Positions 46,101 to 57,915 of a stretch of DNA of 64,000 nt are shown here, one piece after another. Made by a program: the position numbers and the translations under genes. Every line of letters starts with the position of its first letter. The stretch's first letter is position 1. The DNA comes from Cunninghamia lanceolata. Its lineage: Eukaryota; Streptophyta; Pinopsida; Cupressales; Cupressaceae. The notes beneath the pieces are model-generated. The model saw only the letters and a list, made by a program, of their open reading frames with translations, ran no database searches and was not told where the DNA came from. Location of the stretch: NCBI GenBank assembly GCA_027924645.1, contig BSBN01000242.1, forward strand, positions 3,782,001-3,846,000. The letters are read 5' to 3'.

Positions 46101-47870
46101 TTGTTCAGGACAACATGCAAGGCCTATGGTAAGATTTGCAAGGTAATTGTTGATTCAGGTTCAACTGAAAATTTAGTTTCCATTGAGATGGTAGACAAGG
46201 TAATTGTTGATTCAGGTTCAACTGAAAATTTAGTTTCCATTGAGATGGTAGACAAGTTGAAATTGAAAAGACTCCCTCATGTTAGTCCTTATAAAGTGTC
46301 ATGGTTGAATAAGGGGCAACAAGTTTTGGTAGATGAACAAACTTGGGTAGAGTTTGAGATAGGGGAATATAAGGACAAGATTTTGTGTGATATAATCCCC
46401 ATGGATGCTTGTCATTTTCTGTTAGGATGTCCATGGCAATATGATGTTCAATCCCAACATGATGGTAAATCTAACTCCTCCATCATAACCAAGAATGATA
46501 GGAAGTATAGAATGGATCCATTACTGGATGAGAATGTAGAGAAGAGTGTTGGGTCAAGTGTCATGATTGTGAATGGTAAAGAGTTGCTTAACACCCTTAA
46601 GGAGGAAGGAAGGTATGCTATGATTTTGAAGCCTAAAAACAGTCCTAATTTGCATGGTCCTAGTGAGGAAGAAGTTCCTAAGGAGGTGCAACAATTGTTA
46701 GAGAAGTATAAGGGTATCATGGTAGAGGAGATGCCTAATGAATTACCACCTATTAGGGACATAAGCCATCAAATTGACTTCATACCAAGGTCTACTTTGC
46801 CAAATAAAGCAGCCTACAAGATGACACCTCAAAATGAAGAGATTGCCAAGCAAGTGCAAGAATTATTGGATAAGGGTTTGGTGAGAAAGAGTCTTAGCCC
46901 ATGTGCTGTCCCAACAGTCCTAGCCCCTAAAAAGGATGGTAAATGGAGGTTGTGTAAGGATTCTAGGGCTATTAACAAGATCACCATAAGATATAGGTTC
47001 CCTATGCTAAGGATTGAGGACCTCATGGACTGTTTGGGAGGGGCTAGATACTTTTCCAAGATTGATCTTAAGAGTGGGTATCATCAAATTAGGATAAAGC
47101 AAGGGGATGAATGGAAGACAACATTCAAAACAAATGAGGGTCTTTATGAGTGGTTGGTGATGCCATTTGGCCTATCCAATGCCCCAAGTACTTTTATGCG
47201 TCTCATTAATGAAGTGTTGAAGGATTTCATTGGCAAACTTGTTGTCATGTACCTTGATGACATTCGTGTTTTCAGCAGGACCAAGGAAGAACATTTGCAG
47301 CACTTGGATAAGGTTTTGAAGAAGTTGCATGATGAACAATTGATGATCAACATGGAGAAGAGTGTCTTCATGAAGGAAGAACTCACCTATCTTGGTTTTA
47401 TCATCTCCCAAGGCAATTTGAAGATGGATCCAGCAAAGGTAGAGGCTATTTTGTCATGGCCAACTCCTAAAACAGCAGGTGATGTACGAAGTTTTCATGG
47501 TTTGGCAACATTTTATAAGAAGTTTATAAGGGGTTTTAGTCATATTTGTGCACCTATTTTGGATACCATTAAAGGGGGGCAGAAATGTAAGTTTTCTTGG
47601 ACAAAGGCAGCCAATGATTCCTTTGAAATTCTAAAACAAAAGGTAGCACAACAGCCCATTCTTGTTTTGCCTGATTTTAATAAGTTGTTTGTGGTGGAGT
47701 GTGATGCTAGTAACCTTGCTATAGGGGTTGTCTTAAGTCAAGAAGGCAAGCCAGTTGCTTTCTTTAGTGAAAAACTAAATGATGCTAAGAGAAAATATTC
47801 TACTTATGACTTGGAGTTGTATGCAATGGTGCAAGCTTTGAAAAAAGTGGAGGCACTATCTTTTGCCTAA
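46101..47870 (+). pseudogene. Element E protease, reverse transcriptase and RNase H
   Basis: Open for 589 codons. The protease region has the aspartyl motif DSGSTENLVS twice because of a 57-bp tandem duplication, followed by the flap-like HFLLGCPWQYD. RT shows RFPMLRIEDLMD, FSKIDLKSGYHQIRI, LVMPFGLSNAPSTFMRLIN and YLDDIRVFS, with the catalytic DD intact but Arg after Ile where Leu is usual. RNase H has VVECDASNLAIGVVLSQ and FFSEKLNDAKRKYSTYDLEL, then a frameshift near 47848 ends the frame. Beyond it the RNase H tail continues (NHALSFLNSQ) with a TAA and a TAG. Confidence 0.93.
46143..46256. repeat. 57-bp in-frame tandem duplication of the protease active site
   Basis: Copies 46143-46199 and 46200-46256 are identical and encode 19 residues including DSGS. 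Exact identity and retained frame indicate a recent event. Confidence 0.96.
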
Positions 47871-49547
47871 ATAGTTTATTGTTTATACTAACAACCATGC
47901 TCTTAGTTTTCTGAATTCACAGGAGAAACTCAATCACTGGCATATGAAATGGGTTGAACAACTCCAAGCATACACCTTTTCCATCAAACACAAGAAGGGG
48001 TAGGCCAATAAAGTGGCAGATGCATTGAGTAGAAGGGTGTGTATGGTGCAAGAGATTCAGTTACAAAGTGTGGGGATTGATGCTCTCAAACATATGTACA
48101 ATGATGATGAAGATTTCAAGGAGGTCTATGAAGTTTGTTCACAGTTTTCAGACTCTTATCATTCTGATTTTTTTGAGTTTTTGTTGCAGCAGGGGTTGTT
48201 GTTCAAAGGCAGCCAATTATGTGTTCCTAGATGTTCCATGAGGGAGAACATCATAAAGGAGAAGCATTGTGGTGGACTAGGAGCTCACTTTGGGCTGGAC
48301 AAAACATTGGATCAGGTGAAAAGTTTTTATTTTTGGCTTAAAATGCAATCAAACATCAGAAAATTTGTTGAAAGTTGTATTTGTCTAATGGAAAAAGGTA
48401 CTTCATCTAATGCTGGTCTATATCAGCCACTTCCTATTCCTCATAGGCCATGGGAAAGTATTAGTATGGATTTTATCTTGGGTCTTCCTAGGACTCAAAG
48501 AGGTTTTGATAGCATATTTGTTGTGGTGGATAGATTTAGTAAGATGGCTCATTTCTTGCCATGTAAATGCACTAATGATGCTTCACACATTGCTAGTTTG
48601 TTCTTCCATGAAATTGTTAGAATCCATGGTTTGCCTCTTAACATTGTGACTGATAGGGATCCAAAGTTTGTGGGCCACTTTTGGTGTACTTTATGGAAGA
48701 AGTTGGGCACTTAGTTGTCATTCACTTCAGCCTATCACCCTTAGACTGATGGCCAAACTGAGGTAGTGAATAGGTCCTTGGGAAATCTTCTTAGATGTCT
48801 TACAAAGCAGTATGGAGAGGCATGGGATATGATCATCCCTCAAGCTGAATTTGCTTACAATGACTCCACCAATAGAAGCACAGGAAGGAGTCCATTTGAG
48901 ATTGTCTATGGTGTTCACCCAAGAGGCATTCTTGAATTGAGAGATCTACATGGATTGGAAAGGAAGAGTGCTCAAGGTGAAGACTTTACATTGGCCATGA
49001 AGGACATCCATGATAATGTAAGAGAAACTCTTCAAAGGAACAATGAGAAGTACAAGGACAAAGCCAATGAGAGAAGGAGAGATGTGCAATACAAGGTTGG
49101 GGATTTGGTCATGGCACATTTGAAGAAGGAAAGACTTCCAAAGGGGCAGCCAACCAAATCCTCATGAAGAAGATAGGACCTTGTCGGATTGTGCACAAGT
49201 TTGGGCCCAATGCCTATGAGATTGAGCTTCCTCAAGGCTTGGCCATATCTCCTATCTTTAATGTCTCAGATTTGTTTCCTTTCAGAGGTGGTAATGATGT
49301 AGATTCAGAGGCAGATGTGACAACAACAGGCAATGGGGAATGGGTTAAGGGTCTTCCACCCAATCAACCCTTGCAATTGGAATGCATCTTGGACACCAAA
49401 GTCTTGAAGAAGACTAGGAAGAAGATCTACAAGCAGTACCTTGTCAAATGGAGTGGCCTACCTACTGAAGATGCCACTTGGATGAGTGAAGAGGACATTA
49501 TCAAACATGGCACTAATGTTGCTGATTTGATTCCTCAAGGGACTTGA
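47871..49547 (+). pseudogene. Element E RNase H tail, integrase and chromodomain
   Basis: After a frameshift, RNase H ends with VADALSRR at 48013. Integrase has a HHCC-like zinc segment (HCGGLGAHFGLDKTLDQ, with CICLMEKG where CxxC is expected), the first catalytic Asp in SMDFILGLPR and the second in VTDRDPKF. TAG codons follow at 48712 and about 48742 (CAG expected in HPQTDGQ). NRSLGNLLRCL stands at the catalytic-Glu region, and the GPY/F-type region (KIGPCRIVHKFGPNAYEIEL) comes after a frameshift at about 49164. The C-terminus is a chromodomain (KQYLVKWSGLPTEDATWMSE), which in chromoviruses guides integration to particular chromatin. Confidence 0.92.
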
Positions 49548-49570
49548 GTTTTTTTCCACCCACGGGAGTA

Positions 49571-51011
49571 TGGTGCAGGAGCACCAAGAGGATCATGAAG
49601 ATCCATGATTGTTTTTGCTTTGTTTCATGATTGATCATGTTGTAATAAGGTCTTGAAGACCATTCCTATACTTTGTAATAAGGATCATGCCCAAAATCTC
49701 ATGTTTGTAGATGGGACAGTTATATGATGTCATCTTGTAATGGGGCAGTCATATATTGAAGCCTTTTATGGCATGTATGGGGAGGTATCCAAAGGTTTAA
49801 TGCCTTGTCAAAGGCTCCTTTCCCTTGTAATGGTGTTTGAAGACTTTGTTTGTTATGCCACCCCATGTTACATATGACAAATCATTGTCATTAGTTGCAG
49901 TCCATAACAAAATAGGGCAGCAATGGTTGACGATCAGTTATATACCTTCCCATCGATCGAAACTACCTTCCAAAAGGTCTATCAAGAGGTATGCAGGGTT
50001 AAAAAGCCTTGTACATGATCATTGATGTAGAAACAGTAAGTTGGAAGGAGAAATAAGTGAAGAAATCTCAGTTTTCCTGTCAAATTCCTGTATCTTTCAC
50101 TGTTTTTGCCCGTGGTACTTCTTTGTATGGAGGTGTCATAAGGCTAATGGTTGTGGAAGGTTGGAGGTATAAGTTAAGTTCTTGTTGCAATTGATTAGAG
50201 GTCTTGAAACATCTTTGTATTTGAATTCTCTGCATTTTCCTGAAATCAGGTTACTAAACCCTACCTTAGGGTCTCTGACAAAAATTATGCCTTTTCTCTC
50301 CATTCCACTGGTTTGACTCACTCCTGATTAGTGGAATGGACTCGTCTTTGTCTATTTTTATGTGTTATGATAAGGTTTGGGCAGGGGGTCTGAGAAGGAG
50401 GAAGTTTTCTTGAAGAATCCTAAACATCACCATGTGTTAGGTGCTACCAAGAGAAACAACATAATGAAATTCATACACAGTCGACTGTGAGGCCAAAAAA
50501 AACCTTGAAATCCATTATTTTGCCACCCATGTGAAGTGTCCAAATGATTCAGAGAGTTTGGTGATTCCAATTAAGAGTATTTGTTTTGTAATTTTGGGCT
50601 AATTGGGGCTCTTTGCAATAGGACAGCCTTATTGAAAGTGGCACATGTTGCAAAACAACCCACAGTGAGTCTTTGATATGTTGTAGGGAATCCAAAAGGG
50701 TATCTTAGGATTGTCTAAGATTTAAGTTGGTAGGCCACCAGAAAGAATTATTGTTGACTGTTCTCATTTCAAGGGCTATAAGGATCCCATTAGGTTTGTG
50801 AAGGAAGTCCTAAACACAAACTTGTTAAACCTTAGCCAATGGTCTGGATGGGTCCCATGGTATGCCAAACAAGCCTTTACATGCTGGTTCCAAAGAAACT
50901 AACTGTTGTTCCCACTTTTTCATGTTGATCCATGAATTAGGTTCTTGAATGTCAAGAAGAAAGTCTTGTCACACTGTGGAATCCTCAAACTGTCCTAAGT
51001 ACTCTACATCA
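49571..51011 (+). repeat. Element E 3' LTR
   Basis: 1,441 bp, beginning TGGTGCAGGAGC and ending CTACATCA. Preceded by 'ccacccacgggagta', a poor polypurine tract. Confidence 0.94.
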
Positions 51012-52805
51012 TTGTAGCTTGAAGAATTCAAATGAAGAAATTTGAACTATACACAAGAAAAGATGATGATCCATCACATTATTCACTTTCATGCAACAAA
51101 GTTGAAAACACAAGTAATGAGGTATGGTTTCTAGATTCAAATTGTTCTAATCATATGCTAGGTTGTAGAGAAGCATTTTCAAGATTGATGAAAATTTTAA
51201 AAGAGAAGTAAGATTGGGTGATAATAAAGTACTTGAAGTTTGTGGAAAAGGAAAATTGGATATTAGACACTAGACAAGGAAAAACAAAAATTGTAGATGT
51301 ATACCATTCAGCACTACTGAGGCATAATTTGGTGAGTGTTTGTCAGCTAGTTGAAAAAGGACTTAAACTTGTATTTGATGGTACAATTTTTTCTATCTAT
51401 GATAAGATACAAGGAGGAAAGATGATTGCTACTACAGAGATTACAAAAAACTAATGTTCCCATTGAGAATCAAAGCAAGTAATAATTTTTTTATCATGCG
51501 ACTATTGAGGATGCAAGTTGGTTATAGCACCAAAGGTGTGAACATCTTAATTTCTAGGGATTGCATATGTTGTATCAAAGAAATATGGTACCTAAGCTAC
51601 CAAAGATTCAAGCAAGAGGAAAAGAGGTGTGCAAGGGTTGTGCACTTGGAAAACACTGCAATGGGACAGGTTCCCTAGAAGCACATGGAGAGAAAATCAG
51701 CTACTAGAGCTTATTCATTTAGATATGTGTGGTCCTAAGTCCAAGGCAAGCATAGGTATGAACCACTACATGATTACATTTATTGATAATTTTAGTAGAT
51801 ACATATGGGTTTACTTTTTGAAGAGTAAAAGTGAAGCTTTTGAAGCATTTACAATGTTTAAATTCATGGTAGAAAAAGAAAGTGGAAGATGCATAAAGTG
51901 TTTAAAAATAGATAGAGGAGGTGAATTTTCTCAAAAGAATTTAGTGAGTTTTTGGCAAGAAGTGGAATCGAGAGACAAATAACAACATATTATACACCAC
52001 AACAAAATGGGGTGGTAGAAAGAAAGAACAGAACAATAATATAATCAACAAGAAGCATGCTACAAGCAAAGAGTGTGGACAAAATGTTTTGGGTGGAAGT
52101 AATCAACATTGCTATTTACATCATGAATAGGAGCTCAACTATTGTGGTAAGAAATATGACACTGTATGAAGCTTGCTATAGGAGAAATCCTATGATGGCA
52201 CGCTTGAAAGTATTTGGTTGTTTAACTTATGTTTACATAAATGATGAGAAAAGAAAGAAATTGGATGCAAAGAGTGAAGCATGCATATTTACATGTTATA
52301 TTACAGAAAGCAATGCCTACAAGTTTTATTTTGCTCAAGCTAGGAAGAACATTATTTCTAGAGATGCTATAATTGTTGAAGGAGTCTATGCAGATCATTT
52401 GGAGAAAGAAAAAGAAACAGTAAGTCAAGGAATAGTTTGTGATCAAGACAAAAGGTTAAAAGTTCAAGATCTACATCAAGTTCAAGCAATGTTACACAAA
52501 GTAAGAAGGTAATTCAAACTCATCCTCCAAATCTAATGTTAGATCAAAATTTTGAAGGAAGATTGACAAGAAGTCAGGCTAGAGAAAGCAATGAAGATGA
52601 TGAATTGGTTAATTATGCATTTTATTCAATATTGAGATGGAATCTTCTAAGTTTTAAGAAGCAGTTGAAAAGAAAGAATGAATTAAATCAATGGAAGAAG
52701 AGATTAATGCTATTGAAAGAAACAAAACTTGGGAGCTTGTAAAGCTACCTGATGACAAAGAAGTGATAGGAACTAATGGGTGGACAAGACAAGTACAAGA
52801 GTGAT
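51012..52805 (+). pseudogene. Element D protease, integrase and start of RT
   Basis: Resumes the copia polyprotein right after element E. The protease motif region reads WFLDSNCSNHMLGC, with Asn where copia proteases have the active-site Gly. Next come the pre-integrase region (HNLVSVCQLVEKGLKLVFDG), the integrase core (LIHLDMCGPKSKASIGMNHY, ITFIDNFSRYIWVYFLKSK and KIDRGGEF, two catalytic Asp visible), the integrase C-terminal region (YEACYRRNPMMARLKVFGC), and the linker and RT start (LTRSQARESNEDDELVNYA, then NKTWELVKLPDDKEVIG). There are several frameshifts and stops. The RT is interrupted by insertion G after 'aagagtgatgg'. Confidence 0.85.
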
Positions 52806-53963
52806 GGTGAGTGATGGTGTCATGCTCAAACTTATACATGAACAAAGCACACATAAACATGTATGCAACCAAAGATATTTTTTAAAACAACACTAAATAT
52901 ACTATTGTCACACTACACATGGTAGTTTTCCATGTGCACCTGACACCATTGCACATGCAATGAAGTGAAGGCAGATGATCATGCCTCCATGGCACGAATT
53001 AAAATAGATCATTAAAATTAAACTTGCTAATCAAGCTAAACACATTAATCAATTCACAAGAGAATCTAATGATTAAGCAAACACACTTTTGACCAATACT
53101 GCTAGGAAGGAAAATACAACACATTTTTACTTATCGATGTAAGATTATCAATAAAGTGCAAATTAGACTAGCTAGATATGATAGAATTTTAATTACAAAA
53201 CTAATCACCCTAAAATTATTATATAAAACTCAAAGGAGTTAATACATGATAATTAAAGTTTTGGTTAAAATTAAATATAGATTTGTTGGCATTTCAATTC
53301 GCACCTCTAGAATGCAAGTTGGAAACGTAAAGCTATGCACAGACAAACTGCTCTTCTATTATGAGGGGAAGTTCCCTTTTCACTGATGTTTGCTTAAAAG
53401 ATAAATAAATTAAATTTGCCTATCTTCTTTTTGTTTCTCAGCTGCGAGCACAAGGTTATAAAACTCTAATCACTGCAGCAGAGGTTTTTCCTTTTAAAAA
53501 TTTCTAACTACAACTAGGCCTAAACTAAATGACGCTTTTAATCACCTAAGTAAATTCAGAGCAAAGGGATTAAAAGTTAACACGGAATGATTTTTTTTTA
53601 ACATAAAAGCTTTAATAAACTTCTTCCAGATTCACATCAGAAGACTCATTGTACTTTAAGATGAAAACTAAAAGTAAGATTACGTAAGCCACACATCTAA
53701 CGACAAAACTAGATGATCGTGAGATAGAGAAACAAAGCAAATGGCAGGCATGAGATTTCTATTCTCAATATCATAAAGTTATTACAACTCCAGGACAACA
53801 ATATTGTAGAAAAAGGTAGGCATACAATATGCTATCAAAGACTGGATAACAGATAACACAGAGTGAACAAGCTCACTTGAAATAACAATTTCTGTAGGCT
53901 AGAATAGGCACAACAAATTTTGCTATCACAATTATAGTTCCCTTAACAATGGGGGCAAGGCTA

Positions 53964-53975
53964 CCCTTATTTATA
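53964..53975 (-). promoter_or_regulatory. TATA box within element G
   Basis: Minus-strand TATAAATAAGGG, a strong plant TATA sequence. If G is an LTR this marks U3/R, about 1.2 kb from its 3' end. Confidence 0.45.
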
Positions 53976-55615
53976 CTAAATCAAAGGAGTAGGGAACCCT
54001 GAAATCTCCTTGATTTTACCTAACTAACTTGCCAACTCACGAGCTTTATTTCTATTCTAAGACAAAGATTACAACTAACAACTGCTTTAAAATAATTTGC
54101 TTTAAAGCAAAGAAAGCTCCAACTATTACAAAGTGATTTTTTTACTATTTAAGGATGGATAAGCTTTGGATGAAAACAAATGCTTTAAAATAAAAAGCAT
54201 TTGAGTTAAAGCTGCTTTCTTTTGAGTCACATCCCCATCTTTATTATTGCTTTATTGGTGATGTCATCCACTGATATAAATATATTGCCACAGCTACCTA
54301 TTTTTAGCCTTGAGGGTTGCTTTATCTTCTCCGTTCTTCAACACTCTCCTTCAAATTATCTGTTGCAACCACAAAGAGCATCACATCCATGTGCCAGGGA
54401 CTTCTACCAAGATTGGATCTGACCACCTTGAAGTCATCCACGTCTAATGTTCTTTGGCAAAACATTCTGTTTTTCTTTCAACCACTTTCGAGCAATCCTT
54501 TTCTGATATTTTTCCCTTGTCATCGTGCCACATCTTCTTGCATTCTTTAATAGAAATGATGAAGTTCTCTTTCCATGATGGTATTGAGAAACATTTCTTA
54601 ATGTCATTAGACCTGAGGTTGCATAGTACTGCATACTGAAAAACCTGAAGAATGCCTATGAACACACCTATATTTAGAAATATTTTGCGTAAAAGGCTGA
54701 AAACTATTTGCTGATTTCTTTTAAAAATTAGCTTTTGAGCGAAAAAGTTGGCACGTGGGTTTTGTAGACAATCCCATTCTGAAGCAACCCAAATTGTCAG
54801 ATTTTAAAAAAGCAGAGGATTTCCTGAAAAAGCAACAAAAAGTAGATTTCAGAAAAACTAAAATTTTCCAATCTTTAAGAGGACGAAATTCCAGATGAAC
54901 CCATTTTGATGAAAACTGAAAAAGCTCTGGCCCTATTTTTAAAAAATGATGCCCTAGAAAAATGGACCTTAAAAAAGCGTGCCTCCATGATTCCCAATCC
55001 CGAAACTACAAAGAACATTGAAAAAGCACTCCATTTGGGTTCTCAAATCTTCATGAGAAGAAAAAGATGTTTTCTTCCTCTGGATGCATCTTGCAAAAAT
55101 AATGAATAAAGGAAGCCTAAAGCTTGTTTTATAGAACTTTAGGGCGAAAAAGCAGCGTTCTTTGTGAAAGCATAAAGCTTGAATCTTATCCATGAAGATA
55201 GCAACTTTTAAAGCACAAATCTAAGTAGATATACTTGAATAGGAAGAATCCCTATTTTATAGCTGCCTATGGCTTCATGTGTGAGATGATTAAAAATATC
55301 TTCTTTGATGATGTCATCAAACACATGAGATTGAAAAAGTGTTAGCCAAATTTTCCTTCATTTTGAAACTTTTTGTACTCATTTTGACTCCAGCGTGGCC
55401 TGCCTTTGACTTCAACAAGATGGCAATCTACCACCATTGATTGAAAAAGTTGACTGCTCATGGCATCTTGAAGATTTATCAACTCTGATTTCATCCTCAG
55501 CCTCGAACTGACATTTAGACTGCAAATTTGGCTTCTGGAAACTGTCACCGGATGAAGATCAGAAAGTGGCTGCAAGAAACATTGCAGGAGCATACAAAAA
55601 CTATCTCTGGAGATC

Positions 55616-55646
55616 CCAAGCACCCCTAGCCTCTAGGGGTGCTTGG
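55616..55646. repeat. Palindrome CCAAGCACCCCTAG...CTAGGGGTGCTTGG and its relatives
   Basis: Perfect 14-bp arms around a 3-base centre. Related hairpins recur at about 55738 (cgcccctagcctcctggggtgc), 56306 and 56622, each followed by 'atgccttag' or 'gaacttaacc'. The four copies look like diverged repeats of one ancestral palindromic unit. Confidence 0.85.
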
Positions 55647-55791
55647 AATTTCATGCCTTAGTCATTTTTTTTATATTCACAACTTTGCTCATTTTATGGA
55701 AAAACACAAAAAATTGGCTAAGTCTGGAGATGATGGGCGCCCCTAGCCTCCTGGGGTGCCTGAGATTCTATGCCTTAGAAAAATTTTGGAA

Positions 55792-55947
55792 TTTTCATTT
55801 TCTTTTGCAAATCTTGATGGCAAGTGGAATTCCTCCAGGTTTTGAAGGTCCCTACCTGACGTATATTTCTTTTCATTTTCTTCTGCAAATCTTGATGGCA
55901 AGTGGAATTCCTCCAGATTTTGAAGGTCCCTACCTGATGTATATTTC
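55792..55947. repeat. 78-bp tandem duplication in element G
   Basis: Copies 55792-55869 and 55870-55947 differ at four positions or so and keep a 26-codon open frame (LMASGIPPDFEGPY...), which makes a chance 105-codon ORF. No function is suggested. Confidence 0.95.
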
Positions 55948-57915
55948 AAAATATATTTAAGTATATGTTTTAAATATTTTGAAATATACTTTCAGGATGT
56001 TTGAGATAGGTCTCGGATCCATGGGATTTGACATGCAGATTCTAGATTTTTGAGGATCCACCAGATTTTAGAGTTAGTCAGTTTTTTAGGGCTTCAAGAC
56101 ATCAGATTTAGTCAATTTCAGAATTTCAAAGATAGGCATCAAGATGAGGGTAGACTGGATAGCCTGAGCATATCTGAGATGAATCCCCTACTTTTATGGG
56201 CCTTTTGACTGAGTTTGACTGCTTTTGACCTCATGGAAGTGGGCTGACGAAACCTTTTTGACATTTTTTGAAAAACATGAAAAATATTCTAACTCTTGGA
56301 GGAATGGGCACCCCTAGAATCCAGGGGTGCCTTGATGTTCATGCCTTAGAAAAATTTATGATTTTCAACTTCTATTTGTAATTTGCCTCATTTCCCGTGT
56401 AGGCAGCTGCTTCATGTCACCGATTTTGACGATTTGTCAAACAACTACCACTGGATGAAGGATGGACTGGATAGTCTGGGTATATCTGACATGGATCCTA
56501 GCTTTTTAGAATCTATTGACCAAAATGACTGCTTTTATCCACTCGAAAAATGACTGACAGAGGCATTTTTAACATTTTCTCAGAAAACACGTAAAAATGC
56601 TAAGTCTGAGTGGGATGACTGCCCCCAGCGTCTAGGGGTGCTTGGGATTTCTGAACTTAACCAATTTTGAGGATTTTTAACTTTTCTTCACTTTCCGGAT
56701 TCATCCTGCTTCGTTCTCTGTTCTTCGTCAAATCGACGACTGTTCGTCAATTCTACGTTATCTGAACAACCTTGAAAAATTGAAAATGAGCCCTAGTAGA
56801 TGAACCACCTCCATTAATGGCTTCGGAGCTTGTGCTTCACCTTCCAAAAAAATCAGAATTGACCCAGTACATAAAACACGACCTTTTGCAAATTTTGTCT
56901 GGACCACCTTGAGCGTGAAGCAAAATCAGCCAATTAGAATCAGGCATGACACCTGAATCAGAGATTCTATTTTTATAAACTTTCTATTTTTAGAAAAAAT
57001 TTCCAGCATCCATATCTCAAGAAACCCAGAAAACCTAATTTGATGTTTATTTTTAGAAATTTTGACATTGACCTTTTTTGACGAAAAATTTTCTAGACTT
57101 TCACAAAATGCCTTAATGAAACAAAAATTTTGATTTTCGTACAACAAGATTTAATTAATAATTTTTTTTTAAAAATTATTATTTTTTGCTAAAAAAAATT
57201 TGACTTGCAAGGTGGAGAAGGCACTTATTTAAATTGAGCTTATATACCAACCACTATCTAATCATTTATTAATAATTTTATAGGTTTAAGTAAATTGCTG
57301 ACCAAGTCATAATTTAAGTGCAATCTATTTTTTATTGATTCAATAATTAAACAAAATTAATTATTAAACTCTATCATTCTTTAGACTTCAATATAAGCAC
57401 TTATTTAAGTTAAATTAGTTTATAACAATCCCTCAAGCTCATTTAAAATAAAACACTCAACTAATCAAATTCACAATTAATTAAACTAAATTATAGGAAT
57501 ACCCCCAAAATGCTCAATTACATTCACCTCACATTTAATCTTAAATATAGACTAAGTATCAATTATTTAAATTAAATCTTTCAATCCTCAAAAGTAAAGT
57601 CTAAATTTAATAAAATAAATTAATCTGTGCACTAAGCTAAATTAATCAATAATATTATTTAAACAAATACATTCAATTGGATTCAAATAAAATCTGATAA
57701 ATCAATAAAAATGACATTGAGAAAATTGACTAAATTAAATTCTGACTAATTATTAAATATTGTAATAGGAAATTAGGGCATCTCCACAACCCTAAAAGCA
57801 TATTATTTAAGGGAGGCCCACTCCTTTATTTTCTCATTATTATTCTTGTGTTCTTTTACAGTAGGTTTGAGAGGAGGAAGAGAGAAACAAGTAAAGAGAA
57901 GATTTCTCCTTCATG

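Larger units (their letters stand above)
43368..51011 (+). mobile_element. Element E: nearly full-length Ty3/gypsy chromovirus
   Basis: 7,644 bp. LTRs of 1,440 and 1,441 bp (43368-44807, 49571-51011) differ by only a few percent by eye, with perfect duplication ttgta (43363-43367, 51012-51016). The primer-binding site is the initiator-Met type. Gag, protease, RT, RNase H, integrase and a C-terminal chromodomain follow in order on the plus strand, which places it among the chromoviruses. Lesions are few: TAA in gag, a frameshift at the end of gag, a frameshift after RNase H, TAG codons in integrase, and a frameshift before the chromodomain. It is the youngest dated insertion in this nest. Confidence 0.95.
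52806..57915 (-). mobile_element. Element G: 5.1-kb insertion in the RT of element D, unclassified
   Basis: The copia RT breaks off at about 52806 and resumes at about 57916 (PIERYKSRLVAKGYAQ), so roughly 5.1 kb was inserted; the exact ends and duplication are unclear. No coding domain was found. On the minus strand a TATAAATAAGGG at 53975-53964 followed by ordinary-looking transcribed sequence, with TGGG at one end and CA at the other, would suit a very large solo LTR in minus orientation. The half nearest the right end holds hairpin repeats and a 78-bp duplication. Alternatives are a large non-autonomous element of another class. Confidence 0.55.

Noticed and set aside
44863..49547. Integrated pararetrovirus or other plant virus
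   Set aside because: LTRs, integrase, chromodomain and target duplication identify a Ty3/gypsy chromovirus; no movement or coat protein is present.
52222..52446. Minus-strand frames opposite the copia and gypsy genes (also 46448-46762, 47144-47411, 58815-59054)
   Set aside because: Antisense shadows of clear plus-strand polyproteins.
55643..55960. 105-codon membrane-like protein
   Set aside because: The length results from a 78-bp tandem duplication in noncoding element G.
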